A DNA stretch of 34,117 nucleotides from Candidatus Gastranaerophilales bacterium (GTDB taxonomy: Bacteria; Cyanobacteriota; Vampirovibrionia; Gastranaerophilales; Gastranaerophilaceae), in contig CALUTJ010000026.1 in assembly GCA_944323685.1 (NCBI GenBank), positions 1 through 34,117 on the forward strand, given 5' to 3'. Position 1 is the first letter of the stretch. Every line of letters begins with the position of its first letter. Shown here piece after piece: positions 1 through 7,008 of the stretch. The notes beneath the pieces were generated by a model. It was not told the DNA's origin and ran no database searches. It was given only the letters and a program-made list of their open reading frames with translations. The position numbers and the translations under genes are program-made.

Positions 1-300
1 AGTGCTGCTACCTTCCTCCATCTCGACTTGACATTTAGTCAACTCTCGACGGAGTCCTTGCCACAAAGGCATTAGTCTAGCAATGTACCAAGGGAGTGCT
101 GCTACCTTCCTCCATCTCGACTTGACATTTAGTCAACTCTCGACGGAGTCCTTGCCACAAAGGCATTAGTCAGCAATGTACCAAGGGAGTGCTGCTACCT
201 TCCCCACTCGTCAATACTCAATTGACCCGCGGGACCCTGCCACAAAGGCCTCAAACTGAGCCCCTGCCACAAAGGCTTGTTTTGCCCGTCAAATTTATAT
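1..300. repeat. structured tandem repeat array, about 94-bp unit, about 2.5 to 3 copies
   Basis: Unit 1 (1-94) and unit 2 (95-187) are identical by eye except for one deleted base near the end of unit 2. A third, divergent unit starts at 188: it keeps the first 16 bases (AGTGCTGCTACCTTCC), then differs. Each full unit holds an imperfect hairpin. In unit 1 it is CTCC 16-19 with GGAG 51-54, TCGA 23-26 with TCGA 46-49, and TTGAC 28-32 with GTCAA 38-42. The third unit replaces it with a different perfect stem, GTCAAT/ATTGAC, so structure is kept while sequence changes. A small stem-loop, TGCCACAAAGGC, occurs four times (59, 153, 238, 265). The array is visibly more GC-rich than the rest of the window and has no credible ORF. 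It may continue left of base 1. Its function is unknown. Confidence 0.85.
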
Positions 301-317
301 TTAGTTTTCAAAAAAAT

Positions 318-389
318 TGCCGAAGATAGGAATCGAACCTACAACCTACGGTTTACAAAACCGTTGCTCTACCATTGAGCCACTTCGGC
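318..389 (-). tRNA. tRNA-Thr (anticodon UGU)
   Basis: The minus strand folds into a full cloverleaf of 72 nt. The acceptor stem is GCCGAAG/CTTCGGC with discriminator A at 318, the D arm is GCTC/GAGC, the anticodon arm is ACGGT/ACCGT with loop TTTGTAA, and the T arm carries TTCGATT. The anticodon TGT reads threonine ACA codons. CCA is not encoded. A strong promoter sits immediately upstream (398-426). Confidence 0.95.
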
Positions 390-397
390 ATAGGATT

Positions 398-426
398 ATA
401 ATATTAAGGACATGTTTAAGTGTCAA
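398..426 (-). promoter_or_regulatory. sigma-70-type promoter of tRNA-Thr
   Basis: On the minus strand a perfect -35 box TTGACA (421-426) is followed by a 17-nt spacer and a -10 box TATTAT (398-403). The predicted start falls about 7 nt further on, at the 5' end of the tRNA. The promoter lies just after the stop codon of the TPR gene (431). Confidence 0.75.
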
Positions 427-430
427 GTCC

Positions 431-1912
431 TTAAACGGATTTTTTAAGTTCCTCATAGATGTTCTCTACTACAGGTGCCCAATCCCAGTGTGTTTTTTGT
501 TTAACAATAGTTACACTGTCATACCATGGTGTGGTCTTTACATCATTGAACCATCTCCACTCACTTGCATAAGGCAGTAACAAAAATGTTTTTACACCAA
601 GAGCACCGGCAAGGTTTGCTGCTGCCGTATCGATTGTAATAAATAAGTCAAGATTCATTAATTTTGACGCCGTATCCGCAAAGTCTTTTAAATCTGTTCC
701 TATATCAACAATCTGCGGGTATTCTTTAATCTGATTTAATTTGTCTTCTTTAACAAAACCGTAAAATTGTGCATTTTCTGTATCTAACAATGGTGCCAGC
801 TCTTTTAATGCAATAGCTCTGTTTTTATATCCGTCATAATTCCCCTGCCAGAAAAGACCTATCTTTTTTTTGTTTGTATCAAAACGTTTGTCGTCAGATT
901 TTTTTGCTTTTAAATACCCTTTAGAATATGGAATATTATCAAAATCCATACCAAGATGATAGTTAAGATACATTATGTTGTCACTGTAATCGTAATTTCC
1001 GTCATTATTTAGTACAACTTCAATATCACTGAAATTATTTTTAAACAGATTGAATAAAGAAGCATGCGTAAACATTTTAACCTGTTTAAAGTGTTTTTTG
1101 ACGATGTTTAAGTATCTGCAAAACATTATCTGGTCGCCAAAGCCGGAATCATAGTACACAAGCAGAGTTTTGTCTTTATGTTGTGTACCGTCCCAATGGT
1201 TTTTATAAAGGGATTGTACTTCGGGTTTTTTGGTCATGTAATATTTGTAACCGTTTTTAAAGTCTTTTTGTGACAGATACGACATTCCAAGTGCCAGAAG
1301 GGTCTTTTCTGATGAGGGTTGGAGTTTTAAGGCTTTTTTCAGACAATTTATTGACTCTTGAAAATTTCTTTCGACTCTGTATAATACGCCGAGGTTGTGT
1401 TGTGCCTCATAATTATTTTTAATTTTTAAAGATTTTATATATGATTCTTTAGCGGCTGTGTAGTCATGTTTTTGTTCGTATAGCAGTCCTAAATTGTTCA
1501 GTCCTATAGGGTCATCTGGGGCTATATTGAGAGATTTTTGGTAAAATTTTATTGCATAATCCGTTTGTTGGGCTTTTTGAGCCATTTTTGCAAAATTTCT
1601 TATAAAATCAACATTGTCAGGCTCGTATTCAATAGCTTTTTCAAAGCAGGGCATTGCTTTTTCGTATAATTGTTGTTTATAAAACGCAAATCCTAAGTTT
1701 TGATAGTATTCCGCGCAAGGAAAGCCTTCTGTTGCATATTCAAAATACTTTTGTGCGGATTCATACTTTTGAGTATTCAAATAAATAAGCCCCAAAAGGT
1801 TTGATACATCAGGCTGTTTTGGGTTTTCATTTAAAAACTCCAGATAAATTTTTCCGGCTTCTTCAAATTTACCCTGCATTTGCAGATTAAGAGCCTCTTG
1901 TATGTCTGCCAT
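431..1912 (-). CDS. TPR protein with C-terminal glycosyltransferase-9 (heptosyltransferase-like) domain
   Basis: The protein has 493 residues. About 1-215 is a run of tetratricopeptide repeats (many A-x-x-x-[YF]-x-x-A-[LI] and P-x-x-x-x-x-x-N-L-G patterns). The rest resembles glycosyltransferase family 9: DSGFGDQIMFCRYL near residue 255, GLFWQGN near 350, and the hallmark DLFITIDTAAANLAGALG near 430, followed by the LLPYASEWRW segment common in this TPR-GT class. No signal peptide is seen, so it is probably cytoplasmic. The start is supported by GAGGG a few bases upstream. It lies 9 nt after the preceding minus-strand gene and is probably cotranscribed with it. The likely role is transfer of a sugar to an envelope or surface polymer or to protein; substrate unknown. 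The flagellar-type gene at 2795 makes flagellin glycosylation possible, but that is inference. Confidence 0.8.
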   Translation of the reverse strand: MADIQEALNLQMQGKFEEAGKIYLEFLNENPKQPDVSNLLGLIYLNTQKYESAQKYFEYATEGFPCAEYYQNLGFAFYKQQLYEKAMPCFEKAIEYEPDNVDFIRNFAKMAQKAQQTDYAIKFYQKSLNIAPDDPIGLNNLGLLYEQKHDYTAAKESYIKSLKIKNNYEAQHNLGVLYRVERNFQESINCLKKALKLQPSSEKTLLALGMSYLSQKDFKNGYKYYMTKKPEVQSLYKNHWDGTQHKDKTLLVYYDSGFGDQIMFCRYLNIVKKHFKQVKMFTHASLFNLFKNNFSDIEVVLNNDGNYDYSDNIMYLNYHLGMDFDNIPYSKGYLKAKKSDDKRFDTNKKKIGLFWQGNYDGYKNRAIALKELAPLLDTENAQFYGFVKEDKLNQIKEYPQIVDIGTDLKDFADTASKLMNLDLFITIDTAAANLAGALGVKTFLLLPYASEWRWFNDVKTTPWYDSVTIVKQKTHWDWAPVVENIYEELKKSV

Positions 1913-1921
1913 ACCTGCCCT

Positions 1922-2548
1922 CTATTGCCTTAACTCTTCGTGGTAAATGCCGCCGCCGCAGATAGTTTCTATAACTTTGAGCAAAAATTCTCTCGGAGCG
2001 TCCATGTGGTTTATATAAAACTCTTTATTGCCGAGGTGGTTTATCTTTATAATGCAATTTTGTCCGCGTTCCGCAGGAATGAACAATGAAGCCACCTCCT
2101 GCTCAAGCACTGCTTGCAGCTGGTTTTCTTCGTTCACGCCTTTAACAACCTCGTTGAAGTTCCCTTTAAGTGCAATTATTCTGTTTGAAATCATGGGCAT
2201 TTCAACACCGCGGTAAAGTGCCTGCGGCTGGTTGTTCCATCTTGTGGTAAAGCTTATTGTGTGCCACAAAATATGCAGGATTAAAACTGTTTTTGACTCA
2301 TCCGATTCAAAATAGATATTATCTGTGGCCACGCCTCTTGCGGCAAATGATTGTTTAAGATATTCAACGGTAGCTTGCATGTTATCCGTAATTTTTACAA
2401 AAGTTTCCGCAGCATTCATTGTCGAGCGCTGATATTCCAAAAACTGTTTGTACATGTGGGTTGAAACAAGATTAATCCTCTCTTGAATAACGGAAGATTT
2501 TCTTATTGATGTTTCAAGGTTATCAAAGCTGTTGAAGTTGTTATCCAA
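1922..2548 (-). CDS. conserved-looking hypothetical protein, 208 aa
   Basis: I do not recognise this protein. It is soluble, with no signal peptide or membrane segment. The N-terminal half is helical and hydrophilic; the C-terminal half is mixed and ends CGGGIYHEELRQ. The start is TTG at 2548: the codons that follow give D-N-N-F, and AGAGAGA sits about 6 nt upstream, whereas no ATG fits. The stop lies 9 nt before the TPR/glycosyltransferase gene, so the two are probably an operon. The divergent neighbour across a 246-bp gap is the YvyF-like flagellar gene. The gene is real by its length, ribosome binding site and tight spacing. Confidence 0.75.
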   Translation of the reverse strand: MDNNFNSFDNLETSIRKSSVIQERINLVSTHMYKQFLEYQRSTMNAAETFVKITDNMQATVEYLKQSFAARGVATDNIYFESDESKTVLILHILWHTISFTTRWNNQPQALYRGVEMPMISNRIIALKGNFNEVVKGVNEENQLQAVLEQEVASLFIPAERGQNCIIKINHLGNKEFYINHMDAPREFLLKVIETICGGGIYHEELRQ

Positions 2549-2750
2549 ATTATCTCTCTTATAATCTAGTGTCTTTTATTTTGAAATGGTTCATTTGACA
2601 CTTGTAACAATATTGTATACAAAATTTTACATTACAGGTACATAATTTTTAATTTTTTTTACAATACAATACACTTATACTATTTGTAATGATTTTTTGT
2701 CAACATAATTGATTTACAGTGAATGTATGTTGCTTTTTGGTTATCGTTCA

Positions 2751-2756
2751 TATAAT
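2751..2756 (+). promoter_or_regulatory. -10 box for the 2795 operon
   Basis: A consensus TATAAT lies 38 nt before the 2795 start. The best -35 candidates (TGTTGC at 17-nt spacing or TTGCTT at 15 nt) are poor. The rest of the 246-bp divergent gap (2549-2794) is AT-rich; I see only AATCTAGTGTC at 2563-2573, which matches the first bases of the dispersed repeat at 17957 and may be chance. Confidence 0.4.
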
Positions 2757-2794
2757 ATTTTATCGAAAAGCTTTTTAATAAAAGGTAAATTGTC

Positions 2795-3139
2795 ATGGCA
2801 AATGTTGCTAATTGTAAAAAGTGCGGAGCATTGTTTTTGCAGACCTCTAACCGGATAGAAGTCTGTGATAAGTGTTTTGAGGAACAAAATAAACTCTTAA
2901 GCGAAATTAATACTTTTGTAATAATGTATCCCGAAGAACACATAGCACTGGAAGATATACTTAAAAAATTTAATCTTACAATAGACGAATTTGAGTCATT
3001 TTTTTCTGCCGGCAAATTTGTTAAAATTGCACAAAAAGTAACAATGAAATGTGCTAAATGCGGAAAAATAGTCCCTATTGCCGGTAAAACAAATATGCTC
3101 TGTTCGGCATGTGCAAAGAAATTACAAAACGAAATCTGA
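2795..3139 (+). CDS. YvyF-like flagellar-operon zinc-ribbon protein
   Basis: This 114-residue protein has two CxxC pairs at each end: C7/C10 with C24/C27, and C86/C89 with C103/C106. Between them is a helical stretch (about 30-80). The start MANVANCKKCGALF and the overall plan match the family first noted in Gram-positive flagellar operons (YvyF, TIGR03826), whose members sit with flagellar regulatory genes. The residues and spacing are direct; the flagellar role is from the family. It is probably a cytoplasmic metal-binding regulator. It is followed after 6 nt by the formyltransferase gene, so they likely share a transcript. The two flagellin genes lie about 23 kb away on the same strand. 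Confidence 0.7.
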   Translation: MANVANCKKCGALFLQTSNRIEVCDKCFEEQNKLLSEINTFVIMYPEEHIALEDILKKFNLTIDEFESFFSAGKFVKIAQKVTMKCAKCGKIVPIAGKTNMLCSACAKKLQNEI

Positions 3140-3145
3140 TAATTA

Positions 3146-4105
3146 ATGAGAATAGTAGTAGTCGGTTATGATAAAATGTTTTCCAACCTTATTTTGGGTT
3201 CACTGGAGTCTAAAAATAAGGTAGTAGGCGTTTTCCGGCATGAACGTGTGAGAATACACCCTTTGTTGTTGTTTTTTAAAGATATTATCGCACCGGGGAA
3301 GGATTATTCTTTTATAAAAAGTTTAAATTTGCACGAAATAAAAGCCCGAAGCGTTAATTCTTCTGCTTTTAGAAAAGAAATATTAAGACTAAATCCCGAT
3401 GTTATACTTGTCGGTTCGTGGAGTGAAAAATTCAAAAAACCTATTATTGAGCTGCCTAAAATAGGTACAATAAACTGTCATCCGTCACTTTTACCAAAGT
3501 ATAGAGGGCCTAATCCTTATATAAGAGTTATTATGAACGGAGAAACTCAAACAGGGATTACTTTTCATCTTATGGACGAAAATCTTGATACCGGCCCGAT
3601 TCTTTTACAAAAAAAGATATCTGTTCTGCAAGGTTTTTGCGGTGATACCGGAGAAACCTTGAAAAACAAATGCTGTAATCTTGCTAAAACAGGGGTGAGC
3701 GAGCTTTTAACAGCGATGAATAATGAAATGATAATACCGACAAATCAAAGTGCAAAAGATGCGTCATATTATCCTCAAATCTGTGAAAAAGACATATTAA
3801 TAAATTTTGATAAAACAGCAGAAGAGATAAATCGTCTTGTAAGAGCCTTAACCCCGTGGCAGCCGGCTTATATAGCACATAAAAATGCTTTTTTGCAGGC
3901 AGGTAAGATTAAATTTTTTGAAAACAAAACCAAATTTAACAAACCTGGGTTGGTCTTGAAAAAAAACAACAACACTCTCTGGGTAATTACGGGAGATAAC
4001 AAAATAGCCAAAATTAAAGGTCTAAAGCTTTTTGGCTCTTTTGGACAAATATTCACACCGTTTTATATGAAATTTTGTGTAAAAAGCGGAGATGTTTGCC
4101 GCTAG
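3146..4105 (+). CDS. Fmt-like formyltransferase family protein
   Basis: The 319-residue protein has the N10-formyltetrahydrofolate-dependent formyltransferase fold. The catalytic triad is visible as N110 and H112 (in INCHPSLLPKYRG) and D148 (in ENLDTG). The C-terminal third resembles the Fmt C-terminal barrel, as in RALTPWQPAY. It could be methionyl-tRNA formyltransferase, but the PAGRG-type loop usual after the first beta strands is absent and the HPSLLPKYRGPNPY version is typical of divergent paralogues, including sugar or amino-acid formyltransferases. A true fmt usually sits by def, which is not here. It begins 6 nt after the YvyF-like stop with no clear Shine-Dalgarno sequence, suggesting translational coupling. 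It converges with the MscS gene 38 bp downstream. Confidence 0.75.
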   Translation: MRIVVVGYDKMFSNLILGSLESKNKVVGVFRHERVRIHPLLLFFKDIIAPGKDYSFIKSLNLHEIKARSVNSSAFRKEILRLNPDVILVGSWSEKFKKPIIELPKIGTINCHPSLLPKYRGPNPYIRVIMNGETQTGITFHLMDENLDTGPILLQKKISVLQGFCGDTGETLKNKCCNLAKTGVSELLTAMNNEMIIPTNQSAKDASYYPQICEKDILINFDKTAEEINRLVRALTPWQPAYIAHKNAFLQAGKIKFFENKTKFNKPGLVLKKNNNTLWVITGDNKIAKIKGLKLFGSFGQIFTPFYMKFCVKSGDVCR

Positions 4106-4143
4106 GATTAAACAAACTCTTACAAATTGAGTCAATTTTATGT

Positions 4144-5010
4144 TCAAACATTTTCTTTGACCATATGAACGGTTGTTTGCGGAAATGGTATTTCAATACC
4201 TTTTGCGTCAAATTTTTCTTTTATTGCCTTGTTAAATGCACGACCCACTTCCCACTGTTTTATCGGTGTTGTTTTAATTCTTGCTTTTACAATAACGGCA
4301 GAATCATCGAATTTATCTACCCCGAGAATTTCCAGAGGGGCAAGTACATGATTTTTTGCCGGCGAATTTGCTCTGAACTCTTCGTCAGCTTCTTTTAAGG
4401 CCTGCATGACGTAATTTATATCCGCATCGTAACTTACACCCAAATCAAATACATAGTATGAAAAATCTCTTGTGTAATTAACTATTATATCGACCATACC
4501 GTTTCTTATGTAATGAACCCTGCCTTGTAAATCTCTGATTTGAATAAGACGTATATCTATTTTTTCAACAACGCCTTCGTGGCCGGAAACTTCTATATAA
4601 TCGCCCACGCGTACCTGTCCTTCTAAAAGCAGAGAAGCACCTGAGATAATGTCTTCAAAAAATCTTTTTGCACCGAAACCAACGGCAACACCCAGAACAC
4701 CTGCTGCGGTAAGTATAGGTCTTATATCCACACCAAGCACATTTAATATGTATATTGCGGCGAACATTATTATTATAGTGTCTACAATTGATTTTGCTAT
4801 GGATTTTAGAGTAATAAGCTGTTTTTTAAACTCAAAATCATCTTTATACTGGCCTATTTTTTCAAGAAATTTATCAATAAAAAGGTTAGCAACTTTTATT
4901 AATAACGCAAAGATAAATAAATTGATTACCATTAAAGTCCATTTGTTGTGTAAAAAATCAGGCAGTACAGTAAAAATAAAATGATGATGATTGTTTATAA
5001 AAGAAAACAT
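4144..5010 (-). CDS. MscS-family mechanosensitive channel
   Basis: The 288-residue inner-membrane protein has about three transmembrane helices (roughly 25-45, 70-92 and 95-120). The pore helix is glycine/alanine rich (AAGVLGVAVGFGAKRFFEDIISG), the pattern that identifies small-conductance mechanosensitive channels. After it come the beta domain (VRVGDYIEVSGHEGVVEKIDIR) and a C-terminal alpha/beta vestibule domain ending near FPQTTVHM. The length is the usual MscS size. The role is release of solutes on hypo-osmotic shock. The start is supported by TAGGAG about 7 nt upstream. It is downstream of the nitroreductase-like gene on the same strand with an 86-bp gap. Confidence 0.88.
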   Translation of the reverse strand: MFSFINNHHHFIFTVLPDFLHNKWTLMVINLFIFALLIKVANLFIDKFLEKIGQYKDDFEFKKQLITLKSIAKSIVDTIIIMFAAIYILNVLGVDIRPILTAAGVLGVAVGFGAKRFFEDIISGASLLLEGQVRVGDYIEVSGHEGVVEKIDIRLIQIRDLQGRVHYIRNGMVDIIVNYTRDFSYYVFDLGVSYDADINYVMQALKEADEEFRANSPAKNHVLAPLEILGVDKFDDSAVIVKARIKTTPIKQWEVGRAFNKAIKEKFDAKGIEIPFPQTTVHMVKENV

Positions 5011-5096
5011 ACAAAACTCCTAATTTTAGGCTGACTTAACAGAATAAATAATATAAAATACACGCCTAAAATGCAATAAAACTTACGGATATTCTT

Positions 5097-5621
5097 TTAT
5101 TGAGGATATCCGACCGCAATAATCGTCAAAACTCTGGCAGGTTTTGTCAAACCTAAAATCTCTGCAAATTCTTTATGAGCACTCAGTTGAGGAGTGAGCT
5201 CGTGGATATCAAGCCCGTAAACTTTGGAACATACGCTCATAGAATGCATCATGTCGTTTAATTGCATATCAAAAGGTGATTTTTGGTGCAATGCAATGAC
5301 AACGGGTGCTTTAATAAACGAGGTTGTATAGTGCATGTAAGCGTGCAGTTTTGCTTTATCAATTTCGTTTTCGGCTTTTTCATATAATTTTTGAAACATC
5401 TCTTCTGAGGCTTGAACCATACGGGTTTTCATTTTTTCATCATATATTACGGTAAAATCTATCCTTGCGGATAATTCAGCCGGCAAAGAGGCTTTAGCTG
5501 TTTCGACAATTTGTGAAATAGCCTCTACGGGGGGTGTTATATTTTTAAAATTTCGAGTACTTTTAGCTGTACTGAGTAAATTTGCAAAATTTTTTGCAGG
5601 GGCTTGCGCTGCTGCACACAT
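5097..5621 (-). CDS. nitroreductase-family-like protein
   Basis: The 174-residue protein resembles small FMN-dependent nitroreductases. It has an N-terminal K-S-T-R-N-F segment (about 20-25, the flavin phosphate-contact position), a central helical region with APVVIALHQK, and the closing LTKPARVLTIIAVGYPQ, which matches the family pattern of ...A-x-x-x-I-A-x-G-Y-P near the C terminus. The usual proline-glycine catalytic loop is not obvious, so the flavin site may be altered. The start is backed by GGAG 9 nt upstream. It is transcribed divergently from the vWA gene with only 28 bp between the two starts, so their control regions must overlap or lie inside coding sequence. Confidence 0.65.
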   Translation of the reverse strand: MCAAAQAPAKNFANLLSTAKSTRNFKNITPPVEAISQIVETAKASLPAELSARIDFTVIYDEKMKTRMVQASEEMFQKLYEKAENEIDKAKLHAYMHYTTSFIKAPVVIALHQKSPFDMQLNDMMHSMSVCSKVYGLDIHELTPQLSAHKEFAEILGLTKPARVLTIIAVGYPQ

Positions 5622-5649
5622 AATACTTAACTCCGAGATTTAACACGTT

Positions 5650-6375
5650 ATGAAAACTACATCCAGTAAACTACTTGTTATATTTATAGTACTTTTTTTA
5701 ATTTTTGTAAAGAGTACATTTGTAAAATCGGCGCCGTATCAGGATTTTAGCCTTAAAAATAACGAAGATGAATTTATACTTTTTATTGTTGATTTTTCAA
5801 ACAGCATGAGCGAAAAGCTCCACGGTACCAGCAAAATAAACATGGTATTGGACACTTTGCAGGAAATAATCCCCAATCTGCCTTACGAAAAAAGGGTAGG
5901 ACTCAGAGTTTACGGTCATAAAGGTGGGTCTATAATTCCTGATTCCGCATGTAAAGCAAGTTCTCTTATCGTACCGATGTCAAAAAACAGCGGGGCTGCT
6001 ATACAAAGTGCACTATTTAGTCTTAGGCCTACAGGCTGGACTCCGATTACTTATTCTTTAAAACAGGCAGTTAATTCGGATTTTGCCGGTGTAAACGGTC
6101 AAAAAAGGATTATACTTCTTTCTGACGGGGGAGAGAATTGTGACGAGAGTCCTTGCGATTATGTTTTAGAGCTTACAAAAACCAGACAGGATATATTTAT
6201 AGATGTAATTGCCTTTAACATTTATGATACTGAAGCAAATAACCAGCTAAAATGTACTGCTCTTGTTACGGGCGGTAAATTTTACAGTGCAAACACGTCC
6301 GCAGAGCTTTTAGAGAGTTTGCAAAATTCCTTCGGCGCGAGAAAAGAAGTGCAGGGCAAAGTTCTTTTACATTAA
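5650..6375 (+). CDS. exported von Willebrand factor A domain protein
   Basis: The 241-residue protein begins with a long hydrophobic segment (about 8-28), either an uncleaved anchor or a signal peptide. A single vWA domain fills most of the rest. All three metal-ion-dependent adhesion site elements are present: D48-x-S50-x-S52 (VDFSNSM), T131 (GWTPI) and D159 (LLSDGGENC). The domain probably faces the periplasm and binds a protein ligand through a divalent cation. No transmembrane helix follows the domain, and no MoxR ATPase or BatA-like partner is adjacent. It starts 28 bp from the divergent nitroreductase-like gene. The Shine-Dalgarno sequence is weak (GAG about 12 nt upstream). Confidence 0.82.
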   Translation: MKTTSSKLLVIFIVLFLIFVKSTFVKSAPYQDFSLKNNEDEFILFIVDFSNSMSEKLHGTSKINMVLDTLQEIIPNLPYEKRVGLRVYGHKGGSIIPDSACKASSLIVPMSKNSGAAIQSALFSLRPTGWTPITYSLKQAVNSDFAGVNGQKRIILLSDGGENCDESPCDYVLELTKTRQDIFIDVIAFNIYDTEANNQLKCTALVTGGKFYSANTSAELLESLQNSFGARKEVQGKVLLH

Positions 6376-6442
6376 ATAATTTCGTATAAAGCGATATGAA
6401 ATAAAAACTTTGTGATAAAATAATAAGGCGTCACAATTATAG

Positions 6443-6536
6443 TTGTCCGAGAAAATTTGTGATAAAAATATTTTGCCTGACAAAACAGCCGGTTGCAGGT
6501 TTTGTGAGAGGCAAGACGCAAACTGCGGCACCAGAT
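6443..6536 (-). repeat. dispersed structured repeat, divergent inverted copy
   Basis: Read on the minus strand, the first 17 bases (AATCTGGTGCCGCAGTT) match the start of the element at 17955 at 15 of 17 positions. The other end (TATCACAAATTTTCTCGGACA) matches that element's end near 18107-18128 with one substitution and one indel. The middle is unrelated in sequence but again a hairpin: TTGCCT/AGGCAA outside ACAAAAC/GTTTTGT. It lies in the gap between the vWA gene and rsfS. A second TTTGTGATAAAA copy sits just outside at about 6410. Confidence 0.65.
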
Positions 6537-6555
6537 TAAGAAAAGGAAAAAGAAG

Positions 6556-6954
6556 TTGGCTCAGATAAGTTCATACAAGCTTGCAAGTGTAATTGCAAGA
6601 ATTTTAGACGACAAACTTGCAAAGGATATTGCAATTTTGAACATAAGTAATGTTTCCGTACTGGCAGATTATTTTGTAATATGTTCCGCCGATACAAATA
6701 CGCAGGTAAAAGCATTGACAGGTTATATTCGTGACAGAATCAAACATCTTTTTGACCGTATTCCGTCGGGTGAAGAAAATGACCTCAAAAACAGATGGAA
6801 CCTGCTTGATTACGGCGACGTAATCGTACATATACTGCACAGGGAAGAAAGAGAAACTTATGCAATAGAAAAATTCTGGTCACATGCCCACAAAATCGAA
6901 AGACAGGACTGGGAAGCGGAATCAAAAGAATATTCGGAATACGAAAATAAATAA
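6556..6954 (+). CDS. rsfS: ribosomal silencing factor RsfS (Iojap/YbeB family)
   Basis: The 132-residue protein is a full-length RsfS. The family core is visible: DIAILNISNVSVLADYFVICSA, then RIPSGEENDLKNRWNLLDYGDVIVHILHREERETYAIEKFW. RsfS binds L14 on the large ribosomal subunit and blocks subunit joining when nutrients are short. The start is TTG at 6556, supported by AAGGA at 6543-6547; no ATG gives the family N terminus. It follows the inverted repeat element and ends in a strong terminator that overlaps its stop codon, so it may be monocistronic. Confidence 0.93.
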   Translation: MAQISSYKLASVIARILDDKLAKDIAILNISNVSVLADYFVICSADTNTQVKALTGYIRDRIKHLFDRIPSGEENDLKNRWNLLDYGDVIVHILHREERETYAIEKFWSHAHKIERQDWEAESKEYSEYENK

Positions 6955-6980
6955 GAGGCGAAAAAAACCGCCTCTTTTTT
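6953..6980 (+). terminator. rho-independent terminator of rsfS
   Basis: The stem AAGAGGCG (6953-6960) pairs perfectly with CGCCTCTT (6969-6976) around an 8-nt A-rich loop, followed by a T-run. The stem begins inside the rsfS stop codon. It may also stop minus-strand transcripts from the Cys-rich gene, although the T-tract on that side is poorer. Confidence 0.9.
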
Positions 6981-7008
6981 ATTTTTTATGTCATCAGGTT
7001 TATGCTAA

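Noticed and set aside
1-300. SRP (4.5S) RNA gene on the minus strand
   Set aside because: GGAAGGTAGCAGC matches the 3' side of the SRP loop, but the needed 5' partner (CAGGTCC-type) is absent and the motif recurs in tandem units, so a working SRP RNA is not supported.
1-300. CRISPR array
   Set aside because: Units of about 94 bp are repeated almost entirely, with no short repeat/variable spacer pattern and no cas genes.
317-580. plus-strand reading frame of 87 codons over the tRNA and the TPR gene end
   Set aside because: Covers the tRNA-Thr complement and the end of a real minus-strand gene.
2680-3015. minus-strand reading frame of 111 codons over the YvyF-like gene
   Set aside because: It is the shadow of the plus-strand zinc-ribbon gene, which has clear family motifs.
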